Below are positions 8,764 to 19,199 of a DNA stretch of 64,000 nucleotides, in pieces (positions within the stretch are counted from its first letter, which is position 1; every line of letters begins with the position of its first letter). Location: positions 389,426-453,425 of the forward strand of contig JBCBSM010000002.1 in NCBI GenBank assembly GCA_039819165.1, read 5' to 3'. Under the pieces are notes generated by a model, which made no database searches, was not told the origin of the DNA, and worked only from the letters and a program-made list of their open reading frames with translations. The translations under genes were made by a program, and so were the position numbers. Source of the DNA: Planctomycetota bacterium. GTDB lineage: Bacteria > Planctomycetota > Phycisphaerae > Phycisphaerales > UBA1924.

Positions 8764-9520
8764 CTCCATCGTCGGCGTGCTCCTCGCCCGTCTCGTCGTC
8801 ATCGCCGCCGTGGTCATCCGGGTCGTGGGCCAGGAAGAGGCCCGGCGTGAGCCCGTGCCGCACGCGGCTGCGATCGGCGGAGCTGCCATGATCGTCGTGG
8901 TGGCCGTGGCCGGCGTGCTTCTCGGCGAGCTTCTTCTCGTAGGCCTTCTCGCCGATCTCCTGGATCTTCTTGTCCTTGGCATACTGGTAGATCGGGCCGG
9001 CGATGTTCTCGTCCTCGCCGCGGGTCAAGCCGCCCGTGCCGCCGGGCGTTATCTGGGCGGACTTCCATTCGTAGAAGGTATCGCGGTTGCCGAGATCGAG
9101 CGCGGTGAAGCCGATGAACAGCCCCACGCCCATGAGCGTGAAGAGCAGCGTGATCAGGTTGAGACGGTTGTCCCACTGCAGGTGCATGAACACCGCGACG
9201 ACGAGCATGGCCTTGATGGTGGCGATGCTCATGGCGATGAAGACATTGACCAGCGTGGGGATCTCGAGCTCGAAGGTCTCGGCGATCCAGATCTCGGCCC
9301 GGGACGAAGCAACCGTCAGGATGGTGAAGAAGACCAGCGCCGCGAGCACACCGCGGAGCATCCACTTGCCGATCACGTGGTGCTCGTGCTCCTCGCCCGC
9401 GTGCTCCCCGTGGTGCTCGGGGTGGAAGGCGTGCGGATCGGCCATGTAGTCCTGGTATTCGGCCTCCGTCATCGTGGACGGATCGGGCCGGTGCGCCTCG
9501 CTGGATTGGTCGTGCGACAT
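8750..9520 (-). CDS. Cytochrome c oxidase subunit IV family protein
   Basis: The 256-aa product has three hydrophobic helices at about residues 53-75, 88-112 and 120-142, matching the prokaryotic subunit IV fold (CtaF/CyoD-like). The middle helix carries the conserved TIKAMLVVAVFMHLQWD segment seen in this family. It differs from small classical subunits (about 100 aa) in having a histidine/acid-rich N-terminal tail and a long C-terminal extension full of His, Asp and Glu. Those tails could bind metal, but that is speculative. It lies 22 nt downstream of subunit III in the caa3 operon and overlaps the following gene. Confidence 0.85.
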   Translation of the reverse strand: MSHDQSSEAHRPDPSTMTEAEYQDYMADPHAFHPEHHGEHAGEEHEHHVIGKWMLRGVLAALVFFTILTVASSRAEIWIAETFELEIPTLVNVFIAMSIATIKAMLVVAVFMHLQWDNRLNLITLLFTLMGVGLFIGFTALDLGNRDTFYEWKSAQITPGGTGGLTRGEDENIAGPIYQYAKDKKIQEIGEKAYEKKLAEKHAGHGHHDDHGSSADRSRVRHGLTPGLFLAHDPDDHGGDDDETGEEHADDGDDDS

Positions 9521-9542
9521 CGCGTGTCTCCTCGTGGGCGCG

Positions 9543-10229
9543 TCAGTGGATGAGGTAGAGCAGCGGGAACAGGAAGATCCAGATCAGATCGACGATGTGC
9601 CAATAGAGGCCGACGTTCTCCACCGCGAGGTAGTTCTTGGGGCCGTAGCGATTCATCTCGTTGCGGACGATGAGCCAGCCGATCAGGCCCATGCCGATGA
9701 TGACGTGCGAGGCGTGGATGCCGGTGGCCACGTAGTAGAGGCTCCACCACATGGGCTCCATGGGGTCCTGGGCGTAGGCGTAGTCGAAGAGCACGCCGGG
9801 ACGCTTGCCCTCGCCCCACTTGGGGATGTATTCGAGGAACAGCTTGACCACGAGGAAGGCCAGGGCGCAGAACCACGTGATGATGAGGTTGATGCGAGCG
9901 GCGGCCTTGTTGCCCAGCTGGGTGTGGCGGATGGCGGCCGCGATGGTGTAGCTGGAGTAGAGCAGCACCAGCGTGTTCAGCCCGCCCCACCGCCAATCGA
10001 GGTAGTGCGACCCGTTGGCAAAGGCCTCGGGGTACTTCATCCGCATGATGGCGTAGCCGCAGAAGAGGCCGGCAAAGAGCAGCACCTCGGTGGCCAGGAA
10101 CAGCCACATGCCGAACTTGCCGCCGTCGAACTCGTCGTCGCCCGTTCGCCAGTGGTGGCCCTTCTCCACGGTTTCGTGGTAGGGCCGATCCTCGGCGGGC
10201 AGGCTGTCGGTGGGATCGATGGTGGTCAT
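9543..10229 (-). CDS. ctaE: Cytochrome c oxidase subunit III
   Basis: Subunit III of the haem-copper oxidase; 228 aa. It begins with a hydrophilic stretch and then the conserved first helix segment KFGMWLFLATEVLLFAGLF. The YYVATGIHASHVIIGM segment (equivalent to the family's TGxHxxHV signature) and the final helices NVGLYWHIVDLIWIFLFPLLYL follow. That gives five or so helices, normal for the bacterial short form. It is 36 nt after ctaD and in the same transcription unit. Known function is to stabilise subunit I and protect turnover; it binds no redox metals. Confidence 0.95.
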   Translation of the reverse strand: MTTIDPTDSLPAEDRPYHETVEKGHHWRTGDDEFDGGKFGMWLFLATEVLLFAGLFCGYAIMRMKYPEAFANGSHYLDWRWGGLNTLVLLYSSYTIAAAIRHTQLGNKAAARINLIITWFCALAFLVVKLFLEYIPKWGEGKRPGVLFDYAYAQDPMEPMWWSLYYVATGIHASHVIIGMGLIGWLIVRNEMNRYGPKNYLAVENVGLYWHIVDLIWIFLFPLLYLIH

Positions 10230-10265
10230 GCGGGCCTCGCGTCCACTCGCGGCATCGGCGTCGAG

Positions 10266-12035
<1,770 letters not shown>

Positions 12036-12080
12036 GGTGCGTCCCTCCAGAAGTCGAATCGGGCGGCCCGGGCGAATCGA

Positions 12081-13382
12081 TCAGCCATCGCCCGGCTCCA
12101 TCATGCCCGTGCCATCACCCGCGGCGCCGGCCTGCCCGTCGGCTTGCTCACCCTCGGCCGCCTCGCCCTCCGCGTCGGGATCGACCTGCGCGGCGTCGAG
12201 CTCGGCCTGGGGCGTCGAGGTGCTCAGCGTCTTCATGTACGCGATGATCCAGCCGATCTGCTCGCTGGTCAGGATGCCGTCGTAGGGCACCATCTGATTG
12301 GCGTAGCCGGCCCGGATCTTGGCGCCGGGCACGAGGATGGACTCGCGGAGATGGTTGTCGTCGGCCAGCACCATGCTGCCGTCGGCGTACTGGTTCTCGG
12401 TGTTGTACAGGTTCAGCCAGGTCGGGCCCGTGCCGGTGCTGCCGTCGACCGAGTGGCACGAGAAGCAGCCCTGCTGCTGCGAGACCAGCTGGCCCCGCTC
12501 GGCCAGCGTGCCCCGCGGCGAGCCGAAGACCTCGAGCTTGGCGTCGTAGATCTCCCGCGGCACGATGCGGATGATCGCCGCCATCTCGGAGTGCGAATCA
12601 CCGCAGAACTCGGCGCAGTGCATGACGTGGTCGCGATAGGGATAGGGGCCGAGTTCATCGTCCTGGGGCGACATGGTGACGGCAGTATCGTCCAGCATGT
12701 CCGGCGTGAACGTGTAGCTGGTGTAGCGATTGGGGAAGAGATCCATCTTGGTGCGGAAATCGGGCACCCAGAAGCTGTGGATGACGTCCGTGCTGGTCAT
12801 CCGCAGCAGCACGGGCTCGCCCTCGGGGAAGTACCAGACCGGCGCCTCCAGGGACGCGAAGGCCTGCTCGTTCTCGCTGGCCCGGGCGCCGCGGGTCACC
12901 GTGGCGGTCTCGTTAGAGATCTGGCCGTTGGGGTACTCGAGCTTCCAGCTCCACCGGAAGCCGGTCAGGTTGCACTCGATGGCGCCGGCGGGCGCGTAGT
13001 TGAGGTTGACGTAGCCGCGGAAGCCCTCGAAGAACATGAACAGGAAGAACAGCGTGGGGATCACCGTCCAGGTGATCTCCAGGATCGTGTTGTGCGACGC
13101 GCTCACGGGCGCCGCGACGCCCTTGCGGCGGCGGTAGCGGATGGCGAACAGCACCATCAACGCCATCAGCAGCAGGAAGAAGGCCACCGACGACCACCAG
13201 ATGAACATGAACATCCAGTCGGCCTGGCGGGCGGCATCGGTGAACGGCCGGTCGCCGAACCAGAAGACGTCCCAGAACTTCTTGGCGGCATCGAAGCCAC
13301 CCCCACCCGAGGAGCCCAGCAGCACGCGGCCCGCGTCAACGGAATCCACAAGCCCATAGATGGACGCCAGCAGCGTGCTCAT
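12081..13382 (-). CDS. ctaC: Cytochrome c oxidase subunit II with fused cytochrome c domain
   Basis: The 433-aa protein has two helices (about 55-82 and 100-120), the cupredoxin CuA domain and a C-terminal mono-haem domain. CuA ligands are visible: H202 (TDVIHSFWVP), then C256, E258, C260, H264 and M267 in HCAEFCGDSHSEM. The CxxCH at 306-310 (CFSCH) and the MVPYDG methionine segment near 373 form a c-type cytochrome, which defines a caa3-type enzyme. An acidic, low-complexity tail (AEGEAAEGEQADGQAG) closes the protein. There is no lipobox; the N-terminus starts directly before a helix. The ATG overlaps the SCO stop as ATGA. Electrons arrive from ACIII through this haem or a soluble carrier. 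Confidence 0.96.
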   Translation of the reverse strand: MSTLLASIYGLVDSVDAGRVLLGSSGGGGFDAAKKFWDVFWFGDRPFTDAARQADWMFMFIWWSSVAFFLLLMALMVLFAIRYRRRKGVAAPVSASHNTILEITWTVIPTLFFLFMFFEGFRGYVNLNYAPAGAIECNLTGFRWSWKLEYPNGQISNETATVTRGARASENEQAFASLEAPVWYFPEGEPVLLRMTSTDVIHSFWVPDFRTKMDLFPNRYTSYTFTPDMLDDTAVTMSPQDDELGPYPYRDHVMHCAEFCGDSHSEMAAIIRIVPREIYDAKLEVFGSPRGTLAERGQLVSQQQGCFSCHSVDGSTGTGPTWLNLYNTENQYADGSMVLADDNHLRESILVPGAKIRAGYANQMVPYDGILTSEQIGWIIAYMKTLSTSTPQAELDAAQVDPDAEGEAAEGEQADGQAGAAGDGTGMMEPGDG

Positions 13383-14308
13383 GCGTTCACTCCCACCGCT
13401 CTCACCGCTCCCGCGGCCGGGCCGCGCTCCGAGTCCGCGCGTGCGTCGCGCGCCTTCACCACCCGTTCGCCCAGCTTGAGCACGGCCACGAGGCCGCCCA
13501 CCAGCACGATCGAGATCGCCGCCCCGATCTGCATCACCCGCGTCGCCGCCAGCGCGTAGGAATTGCGATTCGGGTCGTACGAGAAGCAGAACAGCAGCAC
13601 TCGATCTCCGAAGCTCGCGCCGATGCGGCCATCCGCGGCATCGAGCAATGCCAGGCGGACCTGCCGAGGCTCGTAGCCGAAGCCATAGAAGTACCGCGAG
13701 ACGGTGCCATCGGGCGCCAGCACGACCACGCCCGTCGCGTGGGCGTACTCGTTGACCTCGGGCAGATAGCGGAAGCCGAAGCCCACCGAATCGGCGATGG
13801 CCCGCGACGTATCGCCGCTGGCCCGCAGGAAGCGATAGCCCTCGGCCACGGTCTCGGGATTGTCGGCGTTCTGCTCGTAGCCCGAGCGGTACAGCGTGGC
13901 GTACTGGCTGGCCTGGGCCTGTGTGTTGGTGGGGTCGAAGGACACCGCCAGCACGTTGAACTCATCGCCGATGGTCCAGTCGTCGAGGCCGTTGAACGCC
14001 CGGTTGAGGTTGTTCAGCAGCGCGGGGCACGCGATCGGGCAGTCGTAGTAGACCATCAGCAAGAGCGTCGGCTTGCCCCGCTCGGGCGCATCCCGCGAGT
14101 CGAAGAAATCGCCCAGGCGGACGGTCTCGCCCTCCACGGTGGTGAGCTCGGCGTCAAGGGGCACTCGCTCGCCGAGCTTCTCGACGATGTCCAGACCCCG
14201 CGCCTCCTCCGGCACCTCGCTGTTGACCACCTGCGCACGCACGGGCGACGCGGCAATGGCCGCGGACGCCGCGAGGAAGGCCAGGATGGTGCGCATCGAG
14301 CGTGTCAT
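13379..14308 (-). CDS. SCO1/SenC-type copper chaperone for the CuA centre
   Basis: The 309-aa exported thioredoxin-fold protein delivers Cu to subunit II or acts as its thiol reductase. The diagnostic CxxxC motif is at C90-C94 (YYDCPIACP) and the conserved histidine is at H190 (EYAHATG), so all three copper ligands are present. A signal peptide spans about residues 1-26 (ends in SPVRAQ). A C-terminal helix (about 263-285, GAAISIVLVGGLVAVLKLG) suggests membrane anchoring, which is not universal in the family. The gene is immediately upstream of ctaC with a 4-nt overlap, as expected for an operon-encoded assembly factor. M5 (14296) is an alternative start. Confidence 0.92.
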   Translation of the reverse strand: MTRSMRTILAFLAASAAIAASPVRAQVVNSEVPEEARGLDIVEKLGERVPLDAELTTVEGETVRLGDFFDSRDAPERGKPTLLLMVYYDCPIACPALLNNLNRAFNGLDDWTIGDEFNVLAVSFDPTNTQAQASQYATLYRSGYEQNADNPETVAEGYRFLRASGDTSRAIADSVGFGFRYLPEVNEYAHATGVVVLAPDGTVSRYFYGFGYEPRQVRLALLDAADGRIGASFGDRVLLFCFSYDPNRNSYALAATRVMQIGAAISIVLVGGLVAVLKLGERVVKARDARADSERGPAAGAVRAVGVNA

Positions 14309-14383
14309 GGGTCGTGCTGGGTCCGTGCGTGCTGCATCCGTTCGTCGTGCGTGCTCCGTCCTGCGGGCGGTTCGCCCGCCCGC

Positions 14384-14767
14384 TTAGCCCCCTCCGGTGC
14401 CGTAGCCCGCCAGTACGCGATCCCGGGCCTCTGCGATGGGGACTCGCACCCGCGTTCCCGTCTCCTCGGCCCAGCCATAGCTCTCGAGGGCCTCGAGGGA
14501 TTCGTCGCGGTAGGCGTTGGCCTCGCGAGCGAGGTTCAGGGTTTCGATCTTGTCCTGGCGCACCTGCCGCATGTAGTGGCCGTAGAACAGGCCGACGCCC
14601 ACGACGCAGACCACGACGAAGACCACCATGCCGGCGTAGAAGACGAGGATCCCGCGCGTGCTGATGTGGCTGCCGTTCTCGCGCTGCGGCAGGCCCTCTT
14701 CGCGCGAGTGCGCAAACCAGTCGTCGTGCTGGTCGTGTTCGTCGTGATGGACGGGCGCGTCGGACAT
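14384..14767 (-). CDS. Small single-TM protein between ACIII and caa3 genes
   Basis: A 127-residue protein with a His/Asp-rich cytoplasmic N-terminus (HHDEHDQHDDW), one helix at about 40-62 (ILVFYAGMVVFVVVCVVGVGLFYG) and a charged C-terminal domain with AREANAYRDESLEALESYGW. I do not recognise a family. It is the first gene of the downstream half of the respiratory locus, 75 nt ahead of the SCO gene and after a promoter-like motif. The histidine-rich N-terminus could bind a metal. A role in the assembly or docking of ACIII with the oxidase is inferred from position only. Confidence 0.7.
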   Translation of the reverse strand: MSDAPVHHDEHDQHDDWFAHSREEGLPQRENGSHISTRGILVFYAGMVVFVVVCVVGVGLFYGHYMRQVRQDKIETLNLAREANAYRDESLEALESYGWAEETGTRVRVPIAEARDRVLAGYGTGGG

Positions 14768-14815
14768 GGTTGCTTCCTGGATCGTCGTTCCCTGGGATCG
14801 TCGTTTCTTGCCCAG

Positions 14816-14838
14816 CAGTACAATTTACTGTATGACAG
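14816..14838 (-). promoter_or_regulatory. Candidate promoter/operator for the caa3 operon
   Basis: Between actF (ends 14842) and the start at 14767 the sequence is AT-richer. The minus strand reads CTGTCATACAGTAA (14838-14825), almost the same as CTGTCTTACCGTAA before ctaA. It overlaps a perfect inverted repeat CAGTA-CAATT-TACTG (14816-14830). TACAGT and TAAATT both fit TAnnnT minus-10 hexamers. This suggests that the cox half can be transcribed separately from the act half. Confidence 0.45.
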
Positions 14839-14841
14839 CGT

Positions 14842-16167
14842 CTAGACGTAGTTCTTGTGCACGAGGGTTTCTGGCAGCCTCGGTTCGCGGACGTTGAGCA
14901 GCGGCGCCTTGGTCAGCCGCCAGACCAGCACGCCGGTGTACAGCAGGACGACCCCAGCGATGGCCGGGATGTCCACGAGCAAGCCCGGGGCGAACCCGAC
15001 GGGATCCTCTCGGGCGATGGTGAGCGCGGGCCGGATGATCCAGTAGATGTCGAGCACGTGCATGAGCACGAGCCAGCCGCCGATGCCGCAGTAGAGGATC
15101 GTGTTGCGGCGGAAGACCCTCCAGAGCAACGGGAAGAACGGGACGATGAAGTGGCCGATCACCAGGAAGGCCGTGAGCACCGGCCACTCCTGCTTGCGGT
15201 GGATGTACCAGACGGTCTCCTCGGGGATGGCGCTGTACCAGATCAGGAAGTACTGGCTGTAGGCGATGTAGGCCCAGAACACCACGAAGCCGAACATGAA
15301 CTTGCTCAGGTCGTGGTGGTGCTCCTCGGTGACCAGCCCCACGAGCGTGCCCTTCGAGCGGAGGAAGGTCAGCAGCAACGCCATCGCGGGGAAGGTGACG
15401 AAGAAGGCGCCCGCGAAGAAGTACACCCCCCACATGGTGCTGAAGAACTCGTAGTCGGTCAGCGCCATGAGCCAGTCGAAGGCGAAGAAGGCCGTCGCCA
15501 GCGCGAGCACCAGCAGTCCCCAGGCCGAGTGGAACGACGCCTTGTTGTTCAGCCAGCGGTCGCCGGAGGCCTCGAGCCTGCGAGAGATGCCCCAGAGCAG
15601 GCGGGCCAGGCCGATCCAGACAACCAGATAGAAGACCAGCCTCGCCCCCACGAAGAAGGGATTGAAGTAGGGCTTCTTCTTGGTAATGAAGTACTCTTCG
15701 GCGGTGATGGCGTCGTTGAGCCAGGTCGACACGATGCCCGTGCCGCCCGACATGGCGCTGACCAGCTCCGATAGCACGAAGAGCAGCACGCCGATCGCCG
15801 GCAGCCAGATCAGCAGGGCGACCTGCTCGAGCACCCGCTTCATCGCGATCATCCAGCCGGCATTGACGACGTAGTTGATCATCAGGAAGAACAGTGCGCC
15901 GAGGCTCGGACCGAGCACGGCCACCACGCCGACGAACAGCGCCCCCTTGGTGTGCGCGATGGCCGACGAAACGCTGTGCGACTGCGCGACGATCACGCAC
16001 GCGACGATGGACGCGGCGATGCCCACCACGCCCGCGGCAACGAGCGCCTTCCACAGCAGCGCGACCCGGCCCGATGCGAGGTTGATGTTCTCCTCGGTGA
16101 GGGCTGGATGGTCGGGGATGGGTGCGTCGGCGGCGGCCCCGGCGGCGTCAGCGGTGATCTGGCTCAT
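14842..16167 (-). CDS. actF: Alternative complex III membrane subunit ActF
   Basis: ActF is the NrfD-like quinone-proximal membrane subunit of alternative complex III (quinol:cytochrome c oxidoreductase). The 441-aa product has about ten helices: for example FVGVVAVLGPSLGALFFLMI, LVFYLVVWIGLARLLW, WGLLVLALATAFFAFDWLMA and GFVVFWAYIAYSQYFLIWY. The SQYFLIWYxxIPEE segment and the FVVFWAYIAY region are typical of ActF. The ATG at 16167 overlaps the actE stop. It is the last act gene and is followed by a promoter-like gap. Assignment comes from topology plus the fixed act order. Confidence 0.93.
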   Translation of the reverse strand: MSQITADAAGAAADAPIPDHPALTEENINLASGRVALLWKALVAAGVVGIAASIVACVIVAQSHSVSSAIAHTKGALFVGVVAVLGPSLGALFFLMINYVVNAGWMIAMKRVLEQVALLIWLPAIGVLLFVLSELVSAMSGGTGIVSTWLNDAITAEEYFITKKKPYFNPFFVGARLVFYLVVWIGLARLLWGISRRLEASGDRWLNNKASFHSAWGLLVLALATAFFAFDWLMALTDYEFFSTMWGVYFFAGAFFVTFPAMALLLTFLRSKGTLVGLVTEEHHHDLSKFMFGFVVFWAYIAYSQYFLIWYSAIPEETVWYIHRKQEWPVLTAFLVIGHFIVPFFPLLWRVFRRNTILYCGIGGWLVLMHVLDIYWIIRPALTIAREDPVGFAPGLLVDIPAIAGVVLLYTGVLVWRLTKAPLLNVREPRLPETLVHKNYV

Positions 16168-16973
16168 CCCGCGGCTCCCTTCTCGGCCGGGTCGGCGGCG
16201 CCGTCGGCGGGCCCGGCATCGGCGCGGCCCCGCAGCTCGCGGAGGCGGCGGGCCTCCTCGGGCGGCAGGTCGTCGATGTCGTTGTTGAGCGCCTCCTGCA
16301 GCACCCGGATGTGGGCAACGATGGCCCAGGTGTCCCGCGCGGTGAGCGCGTGGCCGTAGCCCGGCATGCGGTAGCGGCCGTCGGGGTGCTTCAGCCCGTT
16401 GCGGGCGATGTGGAACATGTAGCCGTCCGTGCCGGTGTCCAGCGAGCGGTCGAGGTACTTCTCGTCGTGGTAGCTGGGCACCGGGGCGGACCAGCGGCGG
16501 CCGACGGTGCCCAGACCATCGCCCTCGTAGCCATGGCAGGCGGCGCAGTAGATGTTGTACCGCTCGGCCCCGCGCTCGAGCAGCGCCTGGTCGACGGCGA
16601 CCGGCATCCGCTGGACGAACTCGCCACCCTCGGTAAGCCCGACGTAGAGCGCGGTGTCGCCGGCCAGCGCCTCCTCCCGCTCGAGGAGGAAGGGCTCGGC
16701 CCAGTCGGCGTCCTCGGGCAGCATCGACTCGTCGAGCATGAATGCACCGAAGGCGACAGTGCCGTCCTCGGGCGGCCGCATCGCGCGACCGTCGGCGAAG
16801 AACTCCGTCTCGGTCTGCGGCTTGAACTTGGGCGAGTCGTCCATGTCGGGGAAGAACTGCCGCGGCGGCTTCTCGGAGCGTTCGCCGCGGCACCCCGCGA
16901 GGGGCGCCGCGACGCCGAGGAGCGCCGCCACGCAGACGCTTGCCCGAACGAACTGTCGGATGGCGGGCCGCAT
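16164..16973 (-). CDS. actE: Alternative complex III mono-haem cytochrome c subunit ActE
   Basis: The 269-aa product is a lipoprotein: the signal ends in lipobox LAGC (C28). Its single CxxCH is CAACH at 143-147, and MPGYGH near residue 196 supplies a likely axial methionine. The HIARNGLKHPDGRYRMPGYG block is characteristic of ActE-type cytochromes. In ACIII it sits at the periplasmic face and passes electrons from ActB/ActA to the oxidase. The C-terminus is alanine-rich and probably disordered. The start at 16973 is 5 nt after actD, and the stop overlaps actF. Confidence 0.93.
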   Translation of the reverse strand: MRPAIRQFVRASVCVAALLGVAAPLAGCRGERSEKPPRQFFPDMDDSPKFKPQTETEFFADGRAMRPPEDGTVAFGAFMLDESMLPEDADWAEPFLLEREEALAGDTALYVGLTEGGEFVQRMPVAVDQALLERGAERYNIYCAACHGYEGDGLGTVGRRWSAPVPSYHDEKYLDRSLDTGTDGYMFHIARNGLKHPDGRYRMPGYGHALTARDTWAIVAHIRVLQEALNNDIDDLPPEEARRLRELRGRADAGPADGAADPAEKGAAG

Positions 16974-16978
16974 GGCGT

Positions 16979-17563
16979 CTACTCCTCCACCAGTTCGACG
17001 TGGACGGCGCCGAGCTCGCCCAGCATGGTCGCCGTCGGGGCGCCCTCGAACCTGGGGTCGCCCGCCTCGATCACGATGGCGTAGGCGTCGTCGCTGGTCC
17101 GCAGGAAGCGGTCGTTCTTCATGAGTGCATGGTGCCAGCGGGGCAGGCCGTTGAGCGCCAGCATGCCGAAGAGCGCGCTGAAGGCCGCGAAGAGCACGCC
17201 CAGCTCGAAGGTGATGGGCACGAAGGGCTCCCACGCGTTGTACGGCTTGCCCTGGACGACGATGGGGTAGTCCACGCCCGTCATCCAGTACTGCATCGCG
17301 AGCGCACAGCCGATGCCGGTGAAGCCGCCCATGGCCACGATGAGCGGCAGCTTGGTGCGGGCGATGCCCATGGCCTCGTCGATGCCGTGGATGGGGAAGG
17401 GGCTAAACACGTCCCACTTCTTGAAGCCCGCGTCGCGGACCTTCTCGGCGGCGTGGTAGACGTCCGCCGGCGTGGCGAACTCGGCCAGCACGCCGTGCAC
17501 GACCGCGCCGTCCTCGGTGCGGAAGGCGTGCGTGGGCTTGTCGGGGAGACCCAGGATGCCCAT
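16979..17563 (-). CDS. actD: Alternative complex III membrane subunit ActD (DUF3341)
   Basis: The 194-aa product has the DUF3341/ActD pattern: an N-terminal soluble domain with VYHAAEKVRDAGFKKWDVFSPFPIHG, then two helices (about residues 70-92 and 112-135), then a short soluble tail. The motif FPIHGxDEAMG is typical. I chose the ATG at 17563, which begins MGILGLPDKPTHAF and is preceded by GAAGGAGG inside the end of actC; a longer frame upstream is out of family. Its role in the complex is structural. Confidence 0.93.
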   Translation of the reverse strand: MGILGLPDKPTHAFRTEDGAVVHGVLAEFATPADVYHAAEKVRDAGFKKWDVFSPFPIHGIDEAMGIARTKLPLIVAMGGFTGIGCALAMQYWMTGVDYPIVVQGKPYNAWEPFVPITFELGVLFAAFSALFGMLALNGLPRWHHALMKNDRFLRTSDDAYAIVIEAGDPRFEGAPTATMLGELGAVHVELVEE

Positions 17564-17564
17564 G

Positions 17565-19199
17565 TCAGGAGCCCTCCTTCGAGTCGCTGGCGCCCGGCGC
17601 GGCGGCCCGGCCGTGGCCGGGCTCGTCTGCGTGTCCATCACCATGGCCATCGCCGTGATGATGCGGATCGGCCTCGGGCAGGATGGCCTTGATCTCGGCG
17701 ATCGGGAACACCGGCAGGAACCGGAGGAACAGCAGGAACAGCGTGAGGAAGATGCCGCAGGAGCCCGCGAAGGTCAGGATGTCGACCCACGTCGGATAGA
17801 ACATGTGCCACTCGCCCGGCACGAAGGCCCGGTGCAGGCTGGTCACGATGATCACGAAACGCTCGAACCACATGCCGATGGTCACCAGCAGCGCCACGAT
17901 CCAGATGACGATGGGGTTGCGGCGGAGGCTCTTGAACCAGAAGACCTGCGGGCTGAGCACGTTGCAGGAGATCATGGTCCAGTAGGCCCACCAGTAGGGC
18001 GCGCCGTCCTCGTGCAGCCAGATGGGCAGTGCCCGGTTGAAGGCGAACACGTCGTACTCAAAGCTGTTGCCGCCGTACCAGGCGATGAAGAACTCCATCG
18101 CGTAGGCGAAGCCCACCAGCATGCCCGTGACCAGCAGGATCTTGGACATGTTCTCGAGGTGCCTCAGCGTGATGAGGTCCTTCATGTTGGGGAACAGCTC
18201 GCGCGCGGGGATCAGCAGCAGGAGCACCATCGCGAAGCCGCCGAAGACGGCGCCCGCCACGAAGTACGGGGGGAAGATCGTGGTGTGCCAGCCCGGCAGG
18301 ATCGAGGTCGCGAAGTCGAACGACACGATCGAGTGCACACTGAGCACCAGCGGCGTGGACAGGCCCGCCAGCAGGATGTAGGCCTTCTCGTACCGCATCC
18401 AGTGGCGGCTGCTCATCCGCCAGCCCTGCGCCAGGAAGCCGTAGATATACACCCGCAGCGTGTCGGCGGCGATCGGCAGGAAGGGGATGCGCACCGGGTT
18501 GGGGTTCTGGCGGAGCCGGAGGTCGGCCCGGTCGCGGAGCGTCGCGAAGTCCGGGATCATGCCCATGTACCAAAAGAGCGCCGACACCGTGGCGTATGTG
18601 CTCACGGCGAATACGTCCCACAAGAGCGGGCTGCGGAAGTTGGGCCAGATCCAGTTGTAGTTGGGGATGGGCGGCAGGAACCACGCGAACCACACCCGGC
18701 CCACATGGATGCCCGGGAAGATGCCCGCGCAGATCACCGCGAAGATGGTCATCGCCTCGGCCGCGCGGTTCACGGCCGTCCGCCACTGCTGCTTGAAGAG
18801 GCACAGGATGGCGCTGATGAGCGTGCCGGCGTGGCCGATACCGATCCAGAATACGAAGTTGGTGATGTCCCAGGCCCAGTCGACCTGGTTGGTCAGGCCC
18901 CACACGCCCACGCCGGTGATGATCAGGTAAACGATCATCAGCTGGCACACGCCGGCGAGGGTGGCGGCCATGCCGAAGAGCGGGAGCCACCAGCGGCCCG
19001 GGCTCTTCTCGGCGTAGCCACACACGATCTCGGTAATCTCGCCGACCGAGCGGTTGTTGAGCACCAGCGGGCCCCGGAAGGCGGGGTCCTCGGTCAGCGA
19101 GCCGTCGCCCAGCCCGGGATCGACGCGGCCGTCGATGGCCTCGGGACGGCGACCGGCGAGCCGCTCGGCGGTGACCTGGTCGGGGTTCAGTGAGGTCAC
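17565..19199 (-). CDS. actC: Alternative complex III quinone-binding subunit ActC (NrfD/PsrC family)
   Basis: The 544-aa integral membrane subunit has about ten helices and carries the quinol site in ACIII. Recognisable segments are [63 protein letters not shown] and [30 protein letters not shown]. They are shared by PsrC/NrfD and ActC proteins. Translation starts at a GTG (19199) that overlaps the actB stop as GTGA. A His/Asp-rich tail ([14 protein letters not shown]) ends the protein. It is coupled to actB upstream and actD downstream. Confidence 0.95.
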   Translation of the reverse strand: MTSLNPDQVTAERLAGRRPEAIDGRVDPGLGDGSLTEDPAFRGPLVLNNRSVGEITEIVCGYAEKSPGRWWLPLFGMAATLAGVCQLMIVYLIITGVGVWGLTNQVDWAWDITNFVFWIGIGHAGTLISAILCLFKQQWRTAVNRAAEAMTIFAVICAGIFPGIHVGRVWFAWFLPPIPNYNWIWPNFRSPLLWDVFAVSTYATVSALFWYMGMIPDFATLRDRADLRLRQNPNPVRIPFLPIAADTLRVYIYGFLAQGWRMSSRHWMRYEKAYILLAGLSTPLVLSVHSIVSFDFATSILPGWHTTIFPPYFVAGAVFGGFAMVLLLLIPARELFPNMKDLITLRHLENMSKILLVTGMLVGFAYAMEFFIAWYGGNSFEYDVFAFNRALPIWLHEDGAPYWWAYWTMISCNVLSPQVFWFKSLRRNPIVIWIVALLVTIGMWFERFVIIVTSLHRAFVPGEWHMFYPTWVDILTFAGSCGIFLTLFLLFLRFLPVFPIAEIKAILPEADPHHHGDGHGDGHADEPGHGRAAAPGASDSKEGS

